A stretch of 64,000 bases of DNA from Thiomicrorhabdus sp. Its GTDB lineage: Bacteria > Pseudomonadota > Gammaproteobacteria > Thiomicrospirales > Thiomicrospiraceae. The notes below the pieces were generated by a model. The model was not told the DNA's origin. It saw nothing but the letters and a program-made list of their open reading frames with translations, and made no database searches. The DNA is taken from NCBI RefSeq assembly GCF_963677875.1, contig NZ_OY782570.1, positions 62,001-126,000 on the forward strand. Reading direction: 5' to 3'. Positions 9,116-17,807 of this stretch are shown here, in pieces. A program made the position numbers and the translations under genes. Position 1 is the first letter of the stretch, and every line of letters starts with the position of its first letter.

Positions 9116-9549
9116 TCTTTCTTCCTCCGCATTGATGCCATTTAATAATAGTCCATGTTTAATATAAAATTCTATATATAAAGACGTGCTTAATAGGGGA
9201 GTTGTCGTATTTTTAAATATTTATTTAAGTAGTTTTTCTGCTGAAACTACATTTGCCCCGAGAGAAAGAGGCACTAACAACAATCTGTCTATTCTTAACT
9301 GCTAAAGAAAATCACATCGATTAGTGAATGGTGTACTTTTGTAAAGTTGAGCCTGTGGCGCTTAATATGATTCGCAATACAAGTTACGGGTAGAGGGGGA
9401 AGCTTAAGTCGGTATTTATTTTATTTGCATAATCAAGTTCGAAATTCGGCTTCATCTAGTTTCTTTTCAAAAGCAGCATCGATATTCTTCAATACGACTT
9501 AATTCCGACCTTGATTATGAATGTTGGTCAGTTTTTCATTTTTAGCGCC
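9116..9549. other. Non-coding stretch
   Basis: About 430 bases with no credible gene. It is AT-rich and contains the promoter region of the minus-strand HsdR-N-like gene. No repeat, tRNA or attachment site was seen. Confidence 0.5.
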
Positions 9550-10008
9550 CTACAGGGCGTTGATCGTTCGCTTATTCGTGGTGAATAGGTGGCGATTCAA
9601 AATAATGTCTATTACGACCGCGCTGGTGGCGTGAATTTTCTGTTGTGCTTTGTCGAGTACAAATTCAATCGTATTTACTGTTCTGTTTTGGTTCGCATGC
9701 ACTATTTTGAGAATCATGTTACGGATGCGTGCGGTTTTGTGCTTGATGTGCGAAAGGAGGCTGAGAGGCTGGTAGGCGTGGCGATGGCCCGGGCGAGAGA
9801 GGCTGTTTTTAGCGGAAGAGAAGACAGGTGAGTTGGCGTTGAGAGAAGAGAGATTTAGTTTTTGAGCAAGGTTGCTCAGCACTTTGGCTTGCAGGAGGCT
9901 TTTGTTGGCGAGTTGAGTGGAAAAATAACTAAGTGCGACAAGAAGGGATAAAAATCCCAGCAGGAATCCAACGAAGGGTTGGTATCCCATTTTTGTGGGG
10001 TGTGACAT
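9550..10008 (-). CDS. Doubtful ORF with one N-terminal membrane segment
   Basis: A 152-codon frame beginning with a short polar stretch and one strongly hydrophobic segment (VGFLLGFLSLLVALSYF, about residues 13-29). The rest is basic, low in acidic residues and resembles translated non-coding DNA, and the ribosome site is weak. Only the first about 60 codons look protein-like. It could be a small membrane protein with a frameshifted tail, or no gene at all. The stop falls in the GCGCCC/GGGCGT inverted repeat at 9546-9561. Confidence 0.25.
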   Translation of the reverse strand: MSHPTKMGYQPFVGFLLGFLSLLVALSYFSTQLANKSLLQAKVLSNLAQKLNLSSLNANSPVFSSAKNSLSRPGHRHAYQPLSLLSHIKHKTARIRNMILKIVHANQNRTVNTIEFVLDKAQQKIHATSAVVIDIILNRHLFTTNKRTINAL

Positions 10009-10397
10009 TGGATAAAAAGGTCCTTTGGGTCTAAGGTGATTAAAAAAATGGCGACATTGTGATCAATGTTGATCGCCGTCAGACGTTTTAAAGCATTATT
10101 GGTGCCTGTTTTTAACAGCGAAGATCGTTTTTTGAAGAAAGTTAAGAAAAGCTAAGAGATACGTTTCTGGCATGCGCAATATTTATTTGCAAATGTGTGA
10201 TTTATGCTTCGCTTGGCCCGTTGAAGGAAACAATGGCCGAAGAAAATAATATAGCCCTGATTTCGACCGTAAATTCTTCGGTTCATCAAGCACGTTAGTG
10301 TTAGAACCTTTTCAGGTATAATCGTGTTTTAATTTCAGACCTCAGTTTGTGTTGCCGGTTGACGGTGTTGCAAGCTGCCGTTAGCAGGCTTTCCTCA

Positions 10398-11798
10398 ATG
10401 ACTTCTCTTTCTTTTTCCGAACTGGGCTTACGCCCGGAATTGCTCGCCGCTCTTGAGAGCATTAATTATCAGCAGATGACGCCGATTCAAGCGGAAAGTC
10501 TACCGGGAATTCTGTCGGGTAAAGACCTGATTGCCCAAGGGAAAACCGGTTCGGGGAAGACGGCAGCATTTGCGCTGGGGATTTTGCAGAATATTCAGCC
10601 GAAAAATTTTCGTGTTCAGGCATTGGTTTTATGTCCTACCCGCGAGTTGGCCGAGCAGGTTGCCACTGAAATCCGTCGTCTTGCCAGCGCCATTGAAAAC
10701 ATTAAGGTGTTATTGCTCTGCGGCGGCGTGCCGTTTAAACCGCAGGCGGCATCGCTGGAATACGGTGCGCACATTGTGGTTGGTACGCCCGGGCGGATCG
10801 AGGATCATTTGCGCCGGGAAACGTTGCATCTGAAGCATGTGCAGATGTTGGTTCTGGACGAAGCCGACCGTATGTTGGAAATGGGATTTGAAGAATCTTT
10901 GAATGCCATTGTCGAGCAGACACCATCTAATCGGCAGACGTTGTTATTCAGTGCGACCTTTCCGGAAGCGATTCAGAGCATTTCCAGCCACATTTTGCAC
11001 AATCCGCAGCAGGTGAAAGTGGAGTCGGTGCATGATGAAGCGGTGATTCGCCAGCACTTTTATCAGGTTGCCGACGATATGGAACGTCAGCAAGCAGTGA
11101 AGTTGTTGCTGATGACGCATGAACCGACGTCGGCCGTCATCTTCTGCAATATGAAAAAAGAGGTTCAGAGCCTGGCAGAGAATCTGGCGGCGGACGGTTT
11201 TAGCGTGATTGCCTTACATGGCGATCTGGAGCAGCGAGAACGCGATCAGGCGTTGATTCAATTTGCCAATCAGAGTGCGACGGTGCTGGTGGCGACCGAT
11301 GTTGCGGCTCGCGGTTTGGATATCGACTCGGTGGAGATGGTCATTAATTACCATCTGGCGCACGATACCGAAGTGCATATTCACCGTATCGGGCGCACTG
11401 GGCGCGCGGGAAAACAGGGTTTTGCCTGCTCTCTGTTTACCGAAAAACAGAGTTTTAAAATCGCGCAATTGAGCGAAGTTCTGGGGCAGGGAATTGTCGC
11501 TGAAGAACTGCCGGGCAAGGAAGTATTAAATCAAGTTCCACGTCGCGCACCGATGGTAACTCTACTGATCGACGGCGGCAAAAAACAGAAAATCCGTCCG
11601 GGCGATATTCTCGGTGCCTTGACCGGCGAGGGCGGAATCAGCGGCGATGAAGTCGGTAAAATCAATGTTACCGCCATGCGTTCTTTTGTGGCGGTAAACA
11701 AAAAATCCAGCCAGAAAGCGCTGAATAAATTGAACCACGGTAAGCTGAAAGGCAAAAAAATCCGCGCACGTTTTGTACAGTTGGAAAACCGCTATTAA
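10398..11798 (+). CDS. dbpA: ATP-dependent RNA helicase DbpA
   Basis: A DEAD-box helicase of 466 residues that acts in 50S ribosome assembly, where DbpA is recruited to 23S rRNA hairpin 92. Visible motifs: Q-motif (YQQMTPIQ), Walker A AQGKTGSGKT (residues about 45-54), DEAD (154-157), SAT, and motif VI HRIGRTGRAG. The last about 75 residues form the DbpA-type RNA-binding domain (VTLLIDGGKKQKIRPGDI), which separates it from RhlE and SrmB. ATG 10398 gives the start expected for the family; 17 upstream codons in frame are not conserved-looking. It stands alone, with the next gene convergent. Confidence 0.92.
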   Translation: MTSLSFSELGLRPELLAALESINYQQMTPIQAESLPGILSGKDLIAQGKTGSGKTAAFALGILQNIQPKNFRVQALVLCPTRELAEQVATEIRRLASAIENIKVLLLCGGVPFKPQAASLEYGAHIVVGTPGRIEDHLRRETLHLKHVQMLVLDEADRMLEMGFEESLNAIVEQTPSNRQTLLFSATFPEAIQSISSHILHNPQQVKVESVHDEAVIRQHFYQVADDMERQQAVKLLLMTHEPTSAVIFCNMKKEVQSLAENLAADGFSVIALHGDLEQRERDQALIQFANQSATVLVATDVAARGLDIDSVEMVINYHLAHDTEVHIHRIGRTGRAGKQGFACSLFTEKQSFKIAQLSEVLGQGIVAEELPGKEVLNQVPRRAPMVTLLIDGGKKQKIRPGDILGALTGEGGISGDEVGKINVTAMRSFVAVNKKSSQKALNKLNHGKLKGKKIRARFVQLENRY

Positions 11799-11936
11799 GG
11801 CGGATTCTTAGAAATGAGTTGCTCTAAAGCGTTTGCAGAGCAATTCATTTGCATTGCTTTTTGTTTCGCGACGACATTGATTTAAATCGTCTCAAACCAT
11901 TCAAAGCCGATGGCGCTTTAGATCCCACGTTTAGGT

Positions 11937-12494
11937 TTAAAACGATTTCTCCGGCATCATCGATGAGTGATGGTGGCTGATTTTCCATTCGCCGTTGCGG
12001 AATTCGTACACAAAGGTATAGCGTGCCGGTACAACGACTTGCTCACCGTTTTTAACGACTTTAAATTCATACACGCCGGCATCGGTCAGTTTGTTGCAGC
12101 CTTGTTTCAGGTTGCGCGAAACAATCGTGCCGTAAGGTTTGGATTGCAGGAAGTGGTGGAAATAGTCTTCGATTTCCGCATGATTGACGCGAGGCACGTT
12201 AGAGACGGTCGGCAGCAGAATTGCATCGTCCCAGTAAAGGTGTGCAACCGCTTGCGGCTCGCCGGTTTGCAATGCCTGATTCCAGCGTTCGAACAGTTCT
12301 TTGGCGACCTGTTCGGTGGCCGGAGCGCAATAACAGCTTTCATTGGCGTTCGGAGTATCAATCGGCGCGCGCAAATCGCGTTGGGTCACTGGGCTGGTTG
12401 CCGATTGAGTCCGTTGGAAGCCGCTGACACTGACATTTTGATTGGTGTCCCATTCGATCCCAACGGTGCCGCTGATCGGGTAACGGTTGCTCAT
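11937..12494 (-). CDS. Putative iota-class carbonic anhydrase (CaMKII-AD / SgcJ-EcaC-like domain)
   Basis: A 185-residue protein with an NTF2-like CaMKII-association-type domain at about residues 62-182. Its end carries the sequence ISHHHSSMMPE (His174-175-176, Ser177-178), which matches the His-His-His-Ser-Ser-x-Met-Pro signature known from iota carbonic anhydrases of diatoms and bacteria. That class hydrates CO2 to bicarbonate. No signal peptide is present, so a cytoplasmic location is inferred, unlike many bacterial iota enzymes. The first about 60 residues are an extra, low-complexity extension (ISGTVGIEWDTNQNVSVSG, then SPVTQRDLRAP). The gene lies 41 bp behind a SulP-family transporter on the same strand, with an AGAGGACA ribosome site, so the pair forms an operon suited to inorganic carbon uptake. 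Alternative: another SnoaL/DUF4440-like protein. Confidence 0.75.
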   Translation of the reverse strand: MSNRYPISGTVGIEWDTNQNVSVSGFQRTQSATSPVTQRDLRAPIDTPNANESCYCAPATEQVAKELFERWNQALQTGEPQAVAHLYWDDAILLPTVSNVPRVNHAEIEDYFHHFLQSKPYGTIVSRNLKQGCNKLTDAGVYEFKVVKNGEQVVVPARYTFVYEFRNGEWKISHHHSSMMPEKSF

Positions 12495-12535
12495 AATTTT
12501 GTCCTCTTGATTCTTAAATTTTGTCGCCGGAATAA

Positions 12536-13852
12536 TTAGTTCAGTTCTTTGTCGTCTTCTTTAAATTTTTCGAAATATTTACGCACGATCGAACCGGTTG
12601 GCTGGCAGTTGATCTTTTTAAAGATGACGTAATAGATCAGCGCGTGAATCACCAGCGTGATAACCAGACCTTCGAAAATACCGACTTCGAAAACCAGCAC
12701 GCCGCACAGCGTAGCCAGCAGCATGGCATAAGGACCATGTTTGGCGATATGCAGCAGTCCGAGAACCATTTTGACGCCGACAAAGGTCATAATGATCGCC
12801 AGCGCAAAATAAGGCAGATGATCGAGGTGATGCACATTAAAGACGAAGAAGGTAATCAACAAGCCGATTACCAGCACCGAAAATTTGGTATAGGCGCCGG
12901 CCAGACGGTTAGTTGAGGATTTTGCCAGTCCGTCCAGATTGGTCATACCGCCGAAGAAAGACGAGCCCATATTCGATACCCAGATCGACAACAACGAGTT
13001 GTTCGAGTTGCAGGTACGTTTCAACGGATCGATTTTTTCGATGGCAGCGTTGCTCATAACCTGCTCGATGACATCGACCACTGCCAGCATCAGAGCAAAG
13101 AAGAACGCATACACCCACATCCAGGCGCTATCGAAGCTTGGAATCGGCAGGCCGATATTGAATTCGACATCTTCGACCTTAAGCATTTTCACTTCGACAA
13201 ACATCGCGGCGAGAATGCCGAAGACGATCAGCGCAAAGTAGGGCAGAGCCGGATTGGTGTCTTTAAACTGCTGGAACAGGCCAAAGAAAATCAGGGCGCC
13301 GAGAATCGAGAGAATCACAACATGCATTCTCGATTCGTTCCAGAACTCTTCGCCGCCAGTCATACCGACCGGCAGCATCCATAAGAACGGTAAAAATTTC
13401 ATGGCAATCTTCAGGCCGATTCCTGCGAGCAGGCCTTCGACCAGATAACCGGGCACGGCCATCAGCAGATAGCGCTGCCAGTTAAACTTCCAGATCAATG
13501 CCTGGAAGGTGGCGGTCAGGAAAATAATAAACGCCATGTTCTCGATGCCGAAGGTGGCGACACCCAGCGCCAGAATCGGCGCCAGGCCGGCGGCAATTCC
13601 CGGTGCGCCGATAAAATTGCCGGGACGGAACCAGGCAAACAGAAAGCCGATAAAAGACGCGAAGGCAACCGTCGCCAAACCGACTTGAATCGGATAGTCG
13701 GACATCAGTGCGATTCCGATCGACAGTGGAATCGCCATGGTGGCCGTGATCACACCTGCCTGAACGTCACGGATGGCATATTCTTTTCTGAATGCGGCCG
13801 AACCTGGATGAGCGATATGTGCTTGGTCGATTTGCCTGTTATCCTGTGCCAT
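12536..13852 (-). CDS. SulP-family anion transporter without STAS domain (candidate bicarbonate importer)
   Basis: An inner-membrane protein of 438 residues with about 10-12 hydrophobic segments. Family features include the early motif DVQAGVITATMAIPLSIGIA, which is the SulP first-helix region, GAPGIAAGLAPILALG, and a later conserved TNLDGLAKSSTNRLAGAY. The cytoplasmic STAS domain usual for SulP proteins is absent; the C-terminus ends in a short charged tail. Some STAS-less SulP proteins of Thiomicrospira-group autotrophs have been linked to dissolved inorganic carbon uptake. The neighbouring carbonic-anhydrase-like gene supports bicarbonate here; sulfate or another anion remains possible. 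It is first in the two-gene operon, with the promoter expected in 13853-14102. Confidence 0.85.
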   Translation of the reverse strand: MAQDNRQIDQAHIAHPGSAAFRKEYAIRDVQAGVITATMAIPLSIGIALMSDYPIQVGLATVAFASFIGFLFAWFRPGNFIGAPGIAAGLAPILALGVATFGIENMAFIIFLTATFQALIWKFNWQRYLLMAVPGYLVEGLLAGIGLKIAMKFLPFLWMLPVGMTGGEEFWNESRMHVVILSILGALIFFGLFQQFKDTNPALPYFALIVFGILAAMFVEVKMLKVEDVEFNIGLPIPSFDSAWMWVYAFFFALMLAVVDVIEQVMSNAAIEKIDPLKRTCNSNNSLLSIWVSNMGSSFFGGMTNLDGLAKSSTNRLAGAYTKFSVLVIGLLITFFVFNVHHLDHLPYFALAIIMTFVGVKMVLGLLHIAKHGPYAMLLATLCGVLVFEVGIFEGLVITLVIHALIYYVIFKKINCQPTGSIVRKYFEKFKEDDKELN

Positions 13853-14102
13853 CGTTTTGCTACACCTTCATAATGATCGCTGTGCCTGTTGAAGACAGTT
13901 TGTGCCCAGCTTAAAAATAAGTTGTCTTGCGAAACGTATCCTAGTGGCATGCAGCGTAAATGAAAAATTGATAATCCAACTCAAACCTATAGGGAACGAT
14001 CAATGGATTTGTTGATTGGGCCGGCATTCGGCGCGGAAATTATCCGCTTGCCGATTTAAATTTAACCGTTAAGGCGCTATCCTAATTCCCATCTGCAAGA
14101 CA

Positions 14103-15548
14103 ATGGAATTTCTGACGGTGGTTATGGAGATTGGATTAAATCAGCTTTTGGTCGTTTTCTATTTGCTGTATGTTTTTCTGGTGTTGTCGGCCGTGGTTCA
14201 CATGCTGTATCAGAGGCGGTCTCCGCAGAATTTGATGGCATGGCTTCTGACTTTGCTGCTGTTACCCTATCTTGGGGTCTTCCTGTATCTGATTTTCGGA
14301 TCGCGAAAATTTTTGTATAAACGCAATAAGCCGAAAATCACGCTTCCGACAAAAGAGGGCGGTGCTTCCAGTGCTTCTGCGGCTAACGGAAAAAACCGTC
14401 TGGCACAGCAGATTGACCGGTTGCTGGTGGCCGATCGGATTGCCAGTACCACGAATCATAATCGTATTGAGTTACTTGGCGACTCCTGTGCCGCGTTCGA
14501 TGCTTTTATGCAGGCTTTGCAGGAAGCTCGTGCCAGTATTCATATTGAAACCTATATTTTTGAATTGGATAAAACCGGTAAACGCATTTTGCAGGCGCTG
14601 GTTGCAAAGGCGCGTTCCGGAGTAACAGTTCGCCTGTTGCTGGATGCAGTCGGTTCCTTTGCTCTATATCGCCGTCCGAAAGCGCTGCGGGAACTGATCG
14701 AGGCAGGCGGGCAGGTTGAATTTTTTCAGCCGGTTTTCAAGAACTTCTTTAACAGTCAGGTCAATTTGCGCAATCACCGGAAAATCTATCTGTTTGATGA
14801 TGCGGTCGGTTTTACCGGAGGGATGAATCTGTCCGACGATTACCTTGGCAGCGAAGAAGATAAGCCGGTGAATGGCCGCTGGAAAGATTTGCTGTTCCGT
14901 ATGCAGGGGCCGGTTCTGCTGCATTATCACACCGTGTTCAATGAGGACTGGTTTTACACCACGCAAGAAAAATTGCCTTTGAATAACGAATGGCCTCCGG
15001 TCGAAGTGCCGGGAGAACTGGTGCAAACCATTCCGTCCGGGCCGGATATTCACAAGGATGCGCTGTTCGAGTCTCTGTTGCAGGGACTCTACTCGGCGCA
15101 GCAAGAGATTGTGATCGTTTCGCCGTATTTCATTCCCGATGGCTCCGTTATGACGGCGCTAATGGTGGCGATAAAGCGCGGAGTCAAAGTGGTGCTGGTT
15201 TCTCCGGATAAATCGGATCATCTGATTTTCGATCTGGGGCGCAGTTCCTATTTGCGGGAATTCTCCGAAGCCGGTGGTGACATTCATTTTTATGCGGGCA
15301 AAATGCTGCATGCTAAGCTGATGGTGATTGATCGTCAGGCAATGTTGTTCGGTACGGCCAATCTGGATTACCGTTCGCTGTTTATTAATCACGAACTGGC
15401 CAATTGGGTATACGATTCCCATCTGATTCAACAGGCAATTGATTGGGTGGAAGCGCTCATTATTAAAAGTCACCCATACCGGCCGTCTTCCAGTCGGGGG
15501 AGAAGACTCTTTGAAAACCTGACACGAATTTTTGCGCCTATTTTATAA
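14103..15548 (+). CDS. cls: Cardiolipin synthase
   Basis: Forms cardiolipin from two phosphatidylglycerol molecules at the inner membrane. The 481-residue protein has the family layout: two N-terminal membrane helices (about residues 12-32 and 44-62, with the PLDN motif ending in LYLIFGSRK) and two phospholipase-D HKD motifs. HKD1 has His225-x-Lys227 (NHRKIYLFD, then GFTGGMNLSDDYL) and HKD2 has His403-x-Lys405 (HAKLMVID, then GTANLDYRS). Length is normal. The next gene begins 9 bases after the stop, so the two may be co-transcribed. Confidence 0.93.
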   Translation: MEFLTVVMEIGLNQLLVVFYLLYVFLVLSAVVHMLYQRRSPQNLMAWLLTLLLLPYLGVFLYLIFGSRKFLYKRNKPKITLPTKEGGASSASAANGKNRLAQQIDRLLVADRIASTTNHNRIELLGDSCAAFDAFMQALQEARASIHIETYIFELDKTGKRILQALVAKARSGVTVRLLLDAVGSFALYRRPKALRELIEAGGQVEFFQPVFKNFFNSQVNLRNHRKIYLFDDAVGFTGGMNLSDDYLGSEEDKPVNGRWKDLLFRMQGPVLLHYHTVFNEDWFYTTQEKLPLNNEWPPVEVPGELVQTIPSGPDIHKDALFESLLQGLYSAQQEIVIVSPYFIPDGSVMTALMVAIKRGVKVVLVSPDKSDHLIFDLGRSSYLREFSEAGGDIHFYAGKMLHAKLMVIDRQAMLFGTANLDYRSLFINHELANWVYDSHLIQQAIDWVEALIIKSHPYRPSSSRGRRLFENLTRIFAPIL

Positions 15549-15556
15549 TCGATTGA

Positions 15557-16324
15557 TTGCTTTCTCTGGCTGGATGTTCCGCAATGTATAAACCGAAACT
15601 GACCCCGATTTCGCATGAACGCGCGATCATTCATGCTGATTCAGCGCTTCCCGACCCGTTTCGCCTGCTGACTTGGAATCTGCATAAAACTGATTTTTCA
15701 CATTATGTTCACCGGCCGATTGAACGCCTGTTGGAAATTGAGACACCGCATCTGCTTTCCTTTCAGGAGGCTGCGACCGTTCCGATGCAGAACCGCTTTT
15801 TTAATTTGCCTTTTGTGATGGCGCCGAATATTCAGACTCGGAGTCGGCACTTCGGAGTTTTGACGGCCAGTCAATATGGCATGCTCGCCCGTCATCAGTG
15901 TTTGACACGAAGTCGGGAACTGGGCTGGGCAACTCATAAGACGTCTTTGATTACCGAGCATCTGCTGGCAAACGGAGAACGGCTTACCCATATCAACATT
16001 CATGCAATTAATTTTGTGCCGAACCGACTGTTTAAACAGGAATTAAGCCATCTCTGGAATCTGGTATCCGAAAAGAAAGGACCGATGATTGTCAGCGGTG
16101 ATTTCAACACCTGGAACAAGGCACGCGTCAGTTTTCTGGAAAACACCGCCCGGCAACTGGGACTGGAGCAGGTCGTATATCCGGATGTCAGTCCGATCCG
16201 CACTCTGAATCGGCAAATTCTGGATTATGTGTTTTATCGCGGATTAAAGGTGCACTCGTCGCGTGCTTTTGATGTCAAACATATTTCCGATCACAATCCT
16301 TTGGAAGTGGTTTTCTCCGTTTGA
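15557..16324 (+). CDS. Endonuclease/exonuclease/phosphatase (EEP) family protein, start uncertain
   Basis: An EEP-fold hydrolase with its catalytic residues in order: Asn in LLTWNLHK, Glu in LSFQEA, His in NIHAIN, Asp-x-Asn in SGDFNTW, Asp in ILDYVFYRG, and the terminal SDHNP. Substrates of the family range from nucleic acids to phospholipids; none can be assigned here. The start is odd. An in-frame TGA at 15554 is followed by TTG and then LSLAGC, which looks like a lipobox without room for a signal peptide before it. Either translation begins at ATG 15584 (246 residues, cytoplasmic) or the signal sequence has been lost. It follows cls by 9 bases. Confidence 0.8.
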   Translation: MLSLAGCSAMYKPKLTPISHERAIIHADSALPDPFRLLTWNLHKTDFSHYVHRPIERLLEIETPHLLSFQEAATVPMQNRFFNLPFVMAPNIQTRSRHFGVLTASQYGMLARHQCLTRSRELGWATHKTSLITEHLLANGERLTHINIHAINFVPNRLFKQELSHLWNLVSEKKGPMIVSGDFNTWNKARVSFLENTARQLGLEQVVYPDVSPIRTLNRQILDYVFYRGLKVHSSRAFDVKHISDHNPLEVVFSV

Positions 16325-16439
16325 CGGAATGATCTTTTCAGTCTGAAATTCCATTTTCTAGGTGTAAAAATTCTGTATTATGGAATCTCGTTACGCTTCT
16401 GTAACCGATTCGTACTGATGTGTTTAAGGAATAAACGCA

Positions 16440-16943
16440 ATGGGAAGCGCACAAAAATCCCCATTTATCATTGATGTTGAAGCGTCCGGTTTCGGGCCGG
16501 AAAGTTATCCGATTGAAGTTGGGCTGGTGCTGGCGGACGGTTATCGCTTCTGTACTCTGATTCAGCCCTTGCCCGAATGGACTTACTGGGATGACAAAGC
16601 TGAAGACGTGCATGGTATTTCTCGCGAAATTCTGCATCAATACGGCAAGCCGGTTGCAGAAGTCGCAGATACGTTAAATGAACTTTTGCGCGGGATGACG
16701 CTGTTTTCCGATGGCTGGGTGGTCGATCAACCGTGGTTGAACAAATTGTTTTTTGCCGCTGGCAAGCGAATGGAATTTTCGATCAGTCCACTGGAAATGA
16801 TTCTTTCCGAACACCAGATGATGCTGTGGCACGACGTCAAGGATCAGCTACTCAGCGAAACGGATCTGAAGAGGCATCGAGCCAGTAATGATGCCTGGAT
16901 TATTCAGGAAACCTACAATAGAACACGGGTGGCGGCAACCTGA
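16440..16943 (+). CDS. DEDDh-type 3'-5' exonuclease domain protein
   Basis: A 167-residue single-domain protein resembling the DnaQ/RNase T exonuclease fold. Motif I is the Asp-x-Glu of IIDVEASGFG (near residues 11-13); the Asp of motif II is likely in FSDGWVVDQPW; motif III is the His-x5-Asp of RHRASNDA near residues 145-151. It should remove nucleotides from a 3' end of DNA or RNA using two metal ions, but the substrate is not known. It is preceded by AAGGAATAAACGC and is separated from neighbours by more than 60 bp on both sides, so it is probably monocistronic. Confidence 0.78.
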   Translation: MGSAQKSPFIIDVEASGFGPESYPIEVGLVLADGYRFCTLIQPLPEWTYWDDKAEDVHGISREILHQYGKPVAEVADTLNELLRGMTLFSDGWVVDQPWLNKLFFAAGKRMEFSISPLEMILSEHQMMLWHDVKDQLLSETDLKRHRASNDAWIIQETYNRTRVAAT

Positions 16944-17009
16944 CGGTTTTCCGTTCAAGCGGGTCGGCATCTGTTGGTTTTAAAGGCCGTCAATCTATTC
17001 AGAAAGGCA

Positions 17010-17640
17010 CTACTGTCCCTGGCGGGCAAGCTTCTCGGACCATGTCTGACAATCCTCTCTTAAAGCCCGAATATCAATGGCATTTTTTGCCAATTCGCAA
17101 GCGTGGCCGATGAGCCACGACTCCAAGGCGTTCGCTTTGAATTCCGGATGGCACTGAAAGGCCAGAGCATAATCCTGATCGGCAAAAAAATTGATGCACA
17201 CAATCCGGTGTTGAAGTCAGATTCGCTGCGCTGTCCGGCATCTCAAAAGTGTCTTGATGCCAATGAAACATCAAGGTGTGGCTGGTTTAACGATGCCCTA
17301 CAGGGGAGTGGCCCCGGAAGGTGTCAGCTGTAACGGAACCCAACCGATTTCTGCCGTTGTTTCTCTGTAGATGCAAGCGCTAAGTGCTTTGGCGATCAAT
17401 TGCACACCGGATCTGTCGAGCCGGAGATCGGATAGCCGCCGCTTTGATTGCGATTGCTGAGGCCGAGAGCGGGTAATTTTCCCTGACGGAATCGGTGAAG
17501 GCGCGCTTTACCGGCGAAAAGTGGTTTGCCATACCCGCCTATCTTTTTTCTCGGTGTCTTTTGGAGGGGCGTTTTTCTCGAGATTTTGTCTGTCAGTGTT
17601 TGTACGACTTTACGCAATCGGCACAAAACGATTGGCAAAT
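17010..17640 (-). pseudogene. Decayed class I glutamine amidotransferase (GMP synthase-like)
   Basis: Read on the minus strand in three frames, this stretch retains fragments of a class I glutamine amidotransferase. They are QLIAKALSACIYR followed by EIGWVPLQLTPSGA (about 17300-17405), FHWHQDTFEMPD with STPDC (about 17210-17275), and ALAFQCHPEFKANALESWL (about 17080-17170). The last holds the catalytic His-x-Glu. The nucleophile elbow (normally G-x-C-x-G) is not recognisable, a TAG falls after PSGATPL, and the frame shifts in a T-run near 17190. At least two lesions make a functional product unlikely. The downstream-facing end is intact up to a stop at 17010. Confidence 0.7.
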
Positions 17641-17670
17641 CGCTTGGGTTTTATAAGGTATGCGATCCTT

Positions 17671-17688
17671 GTAGACAAGTCTGTCTAC
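17671..17688. promoter_or_regulatory. Operator-like palindrome, site 1
   Basis: GTAGACAAGTCTGTCTAC has 7-bp arms (GTAGACA/TGTCTAC) around 4 bases. A second copy with the same arms lies 36 bp downstream. Both sit between the decayed amidotransferase and the flavin-type oxidase gene, as expected for a TetR-family repressor controlling one or both. Confidence 0.65.
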
Positions 17689-17706
17689 TTTTGTTAGGGT
17701 TTTTAT

Positions 17707-17724
17707 GTAGACAGAGTTGTCTAC
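17707..17724. promoter_or_regulatory. Operator-like palindrome, site 2
   Basis: GTAGACAGAGTTGTCTAC repeats the arms of site 1 around a different 4-base centre. Conserved arms with free centres argue for a protein-binding site rather than a terminator; no T-run follows. Confidence 0.65.
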
Positions 17725-17807
17725 TAAGTGTTGCCTCATTCGGAAAGGGATAACCGAGTGACGGTGTAAACCAGGAAAGTGTGGGAAAAATGTCTAAGAG
17801 GTGGAGA

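Noticed and set aside
11967-12539. 190-codon plus-strand frame opposite the iota-CA-like gene
   Set aside because: The minus frame has a good ribosome site and a recognised motif; the plus frame has neither.
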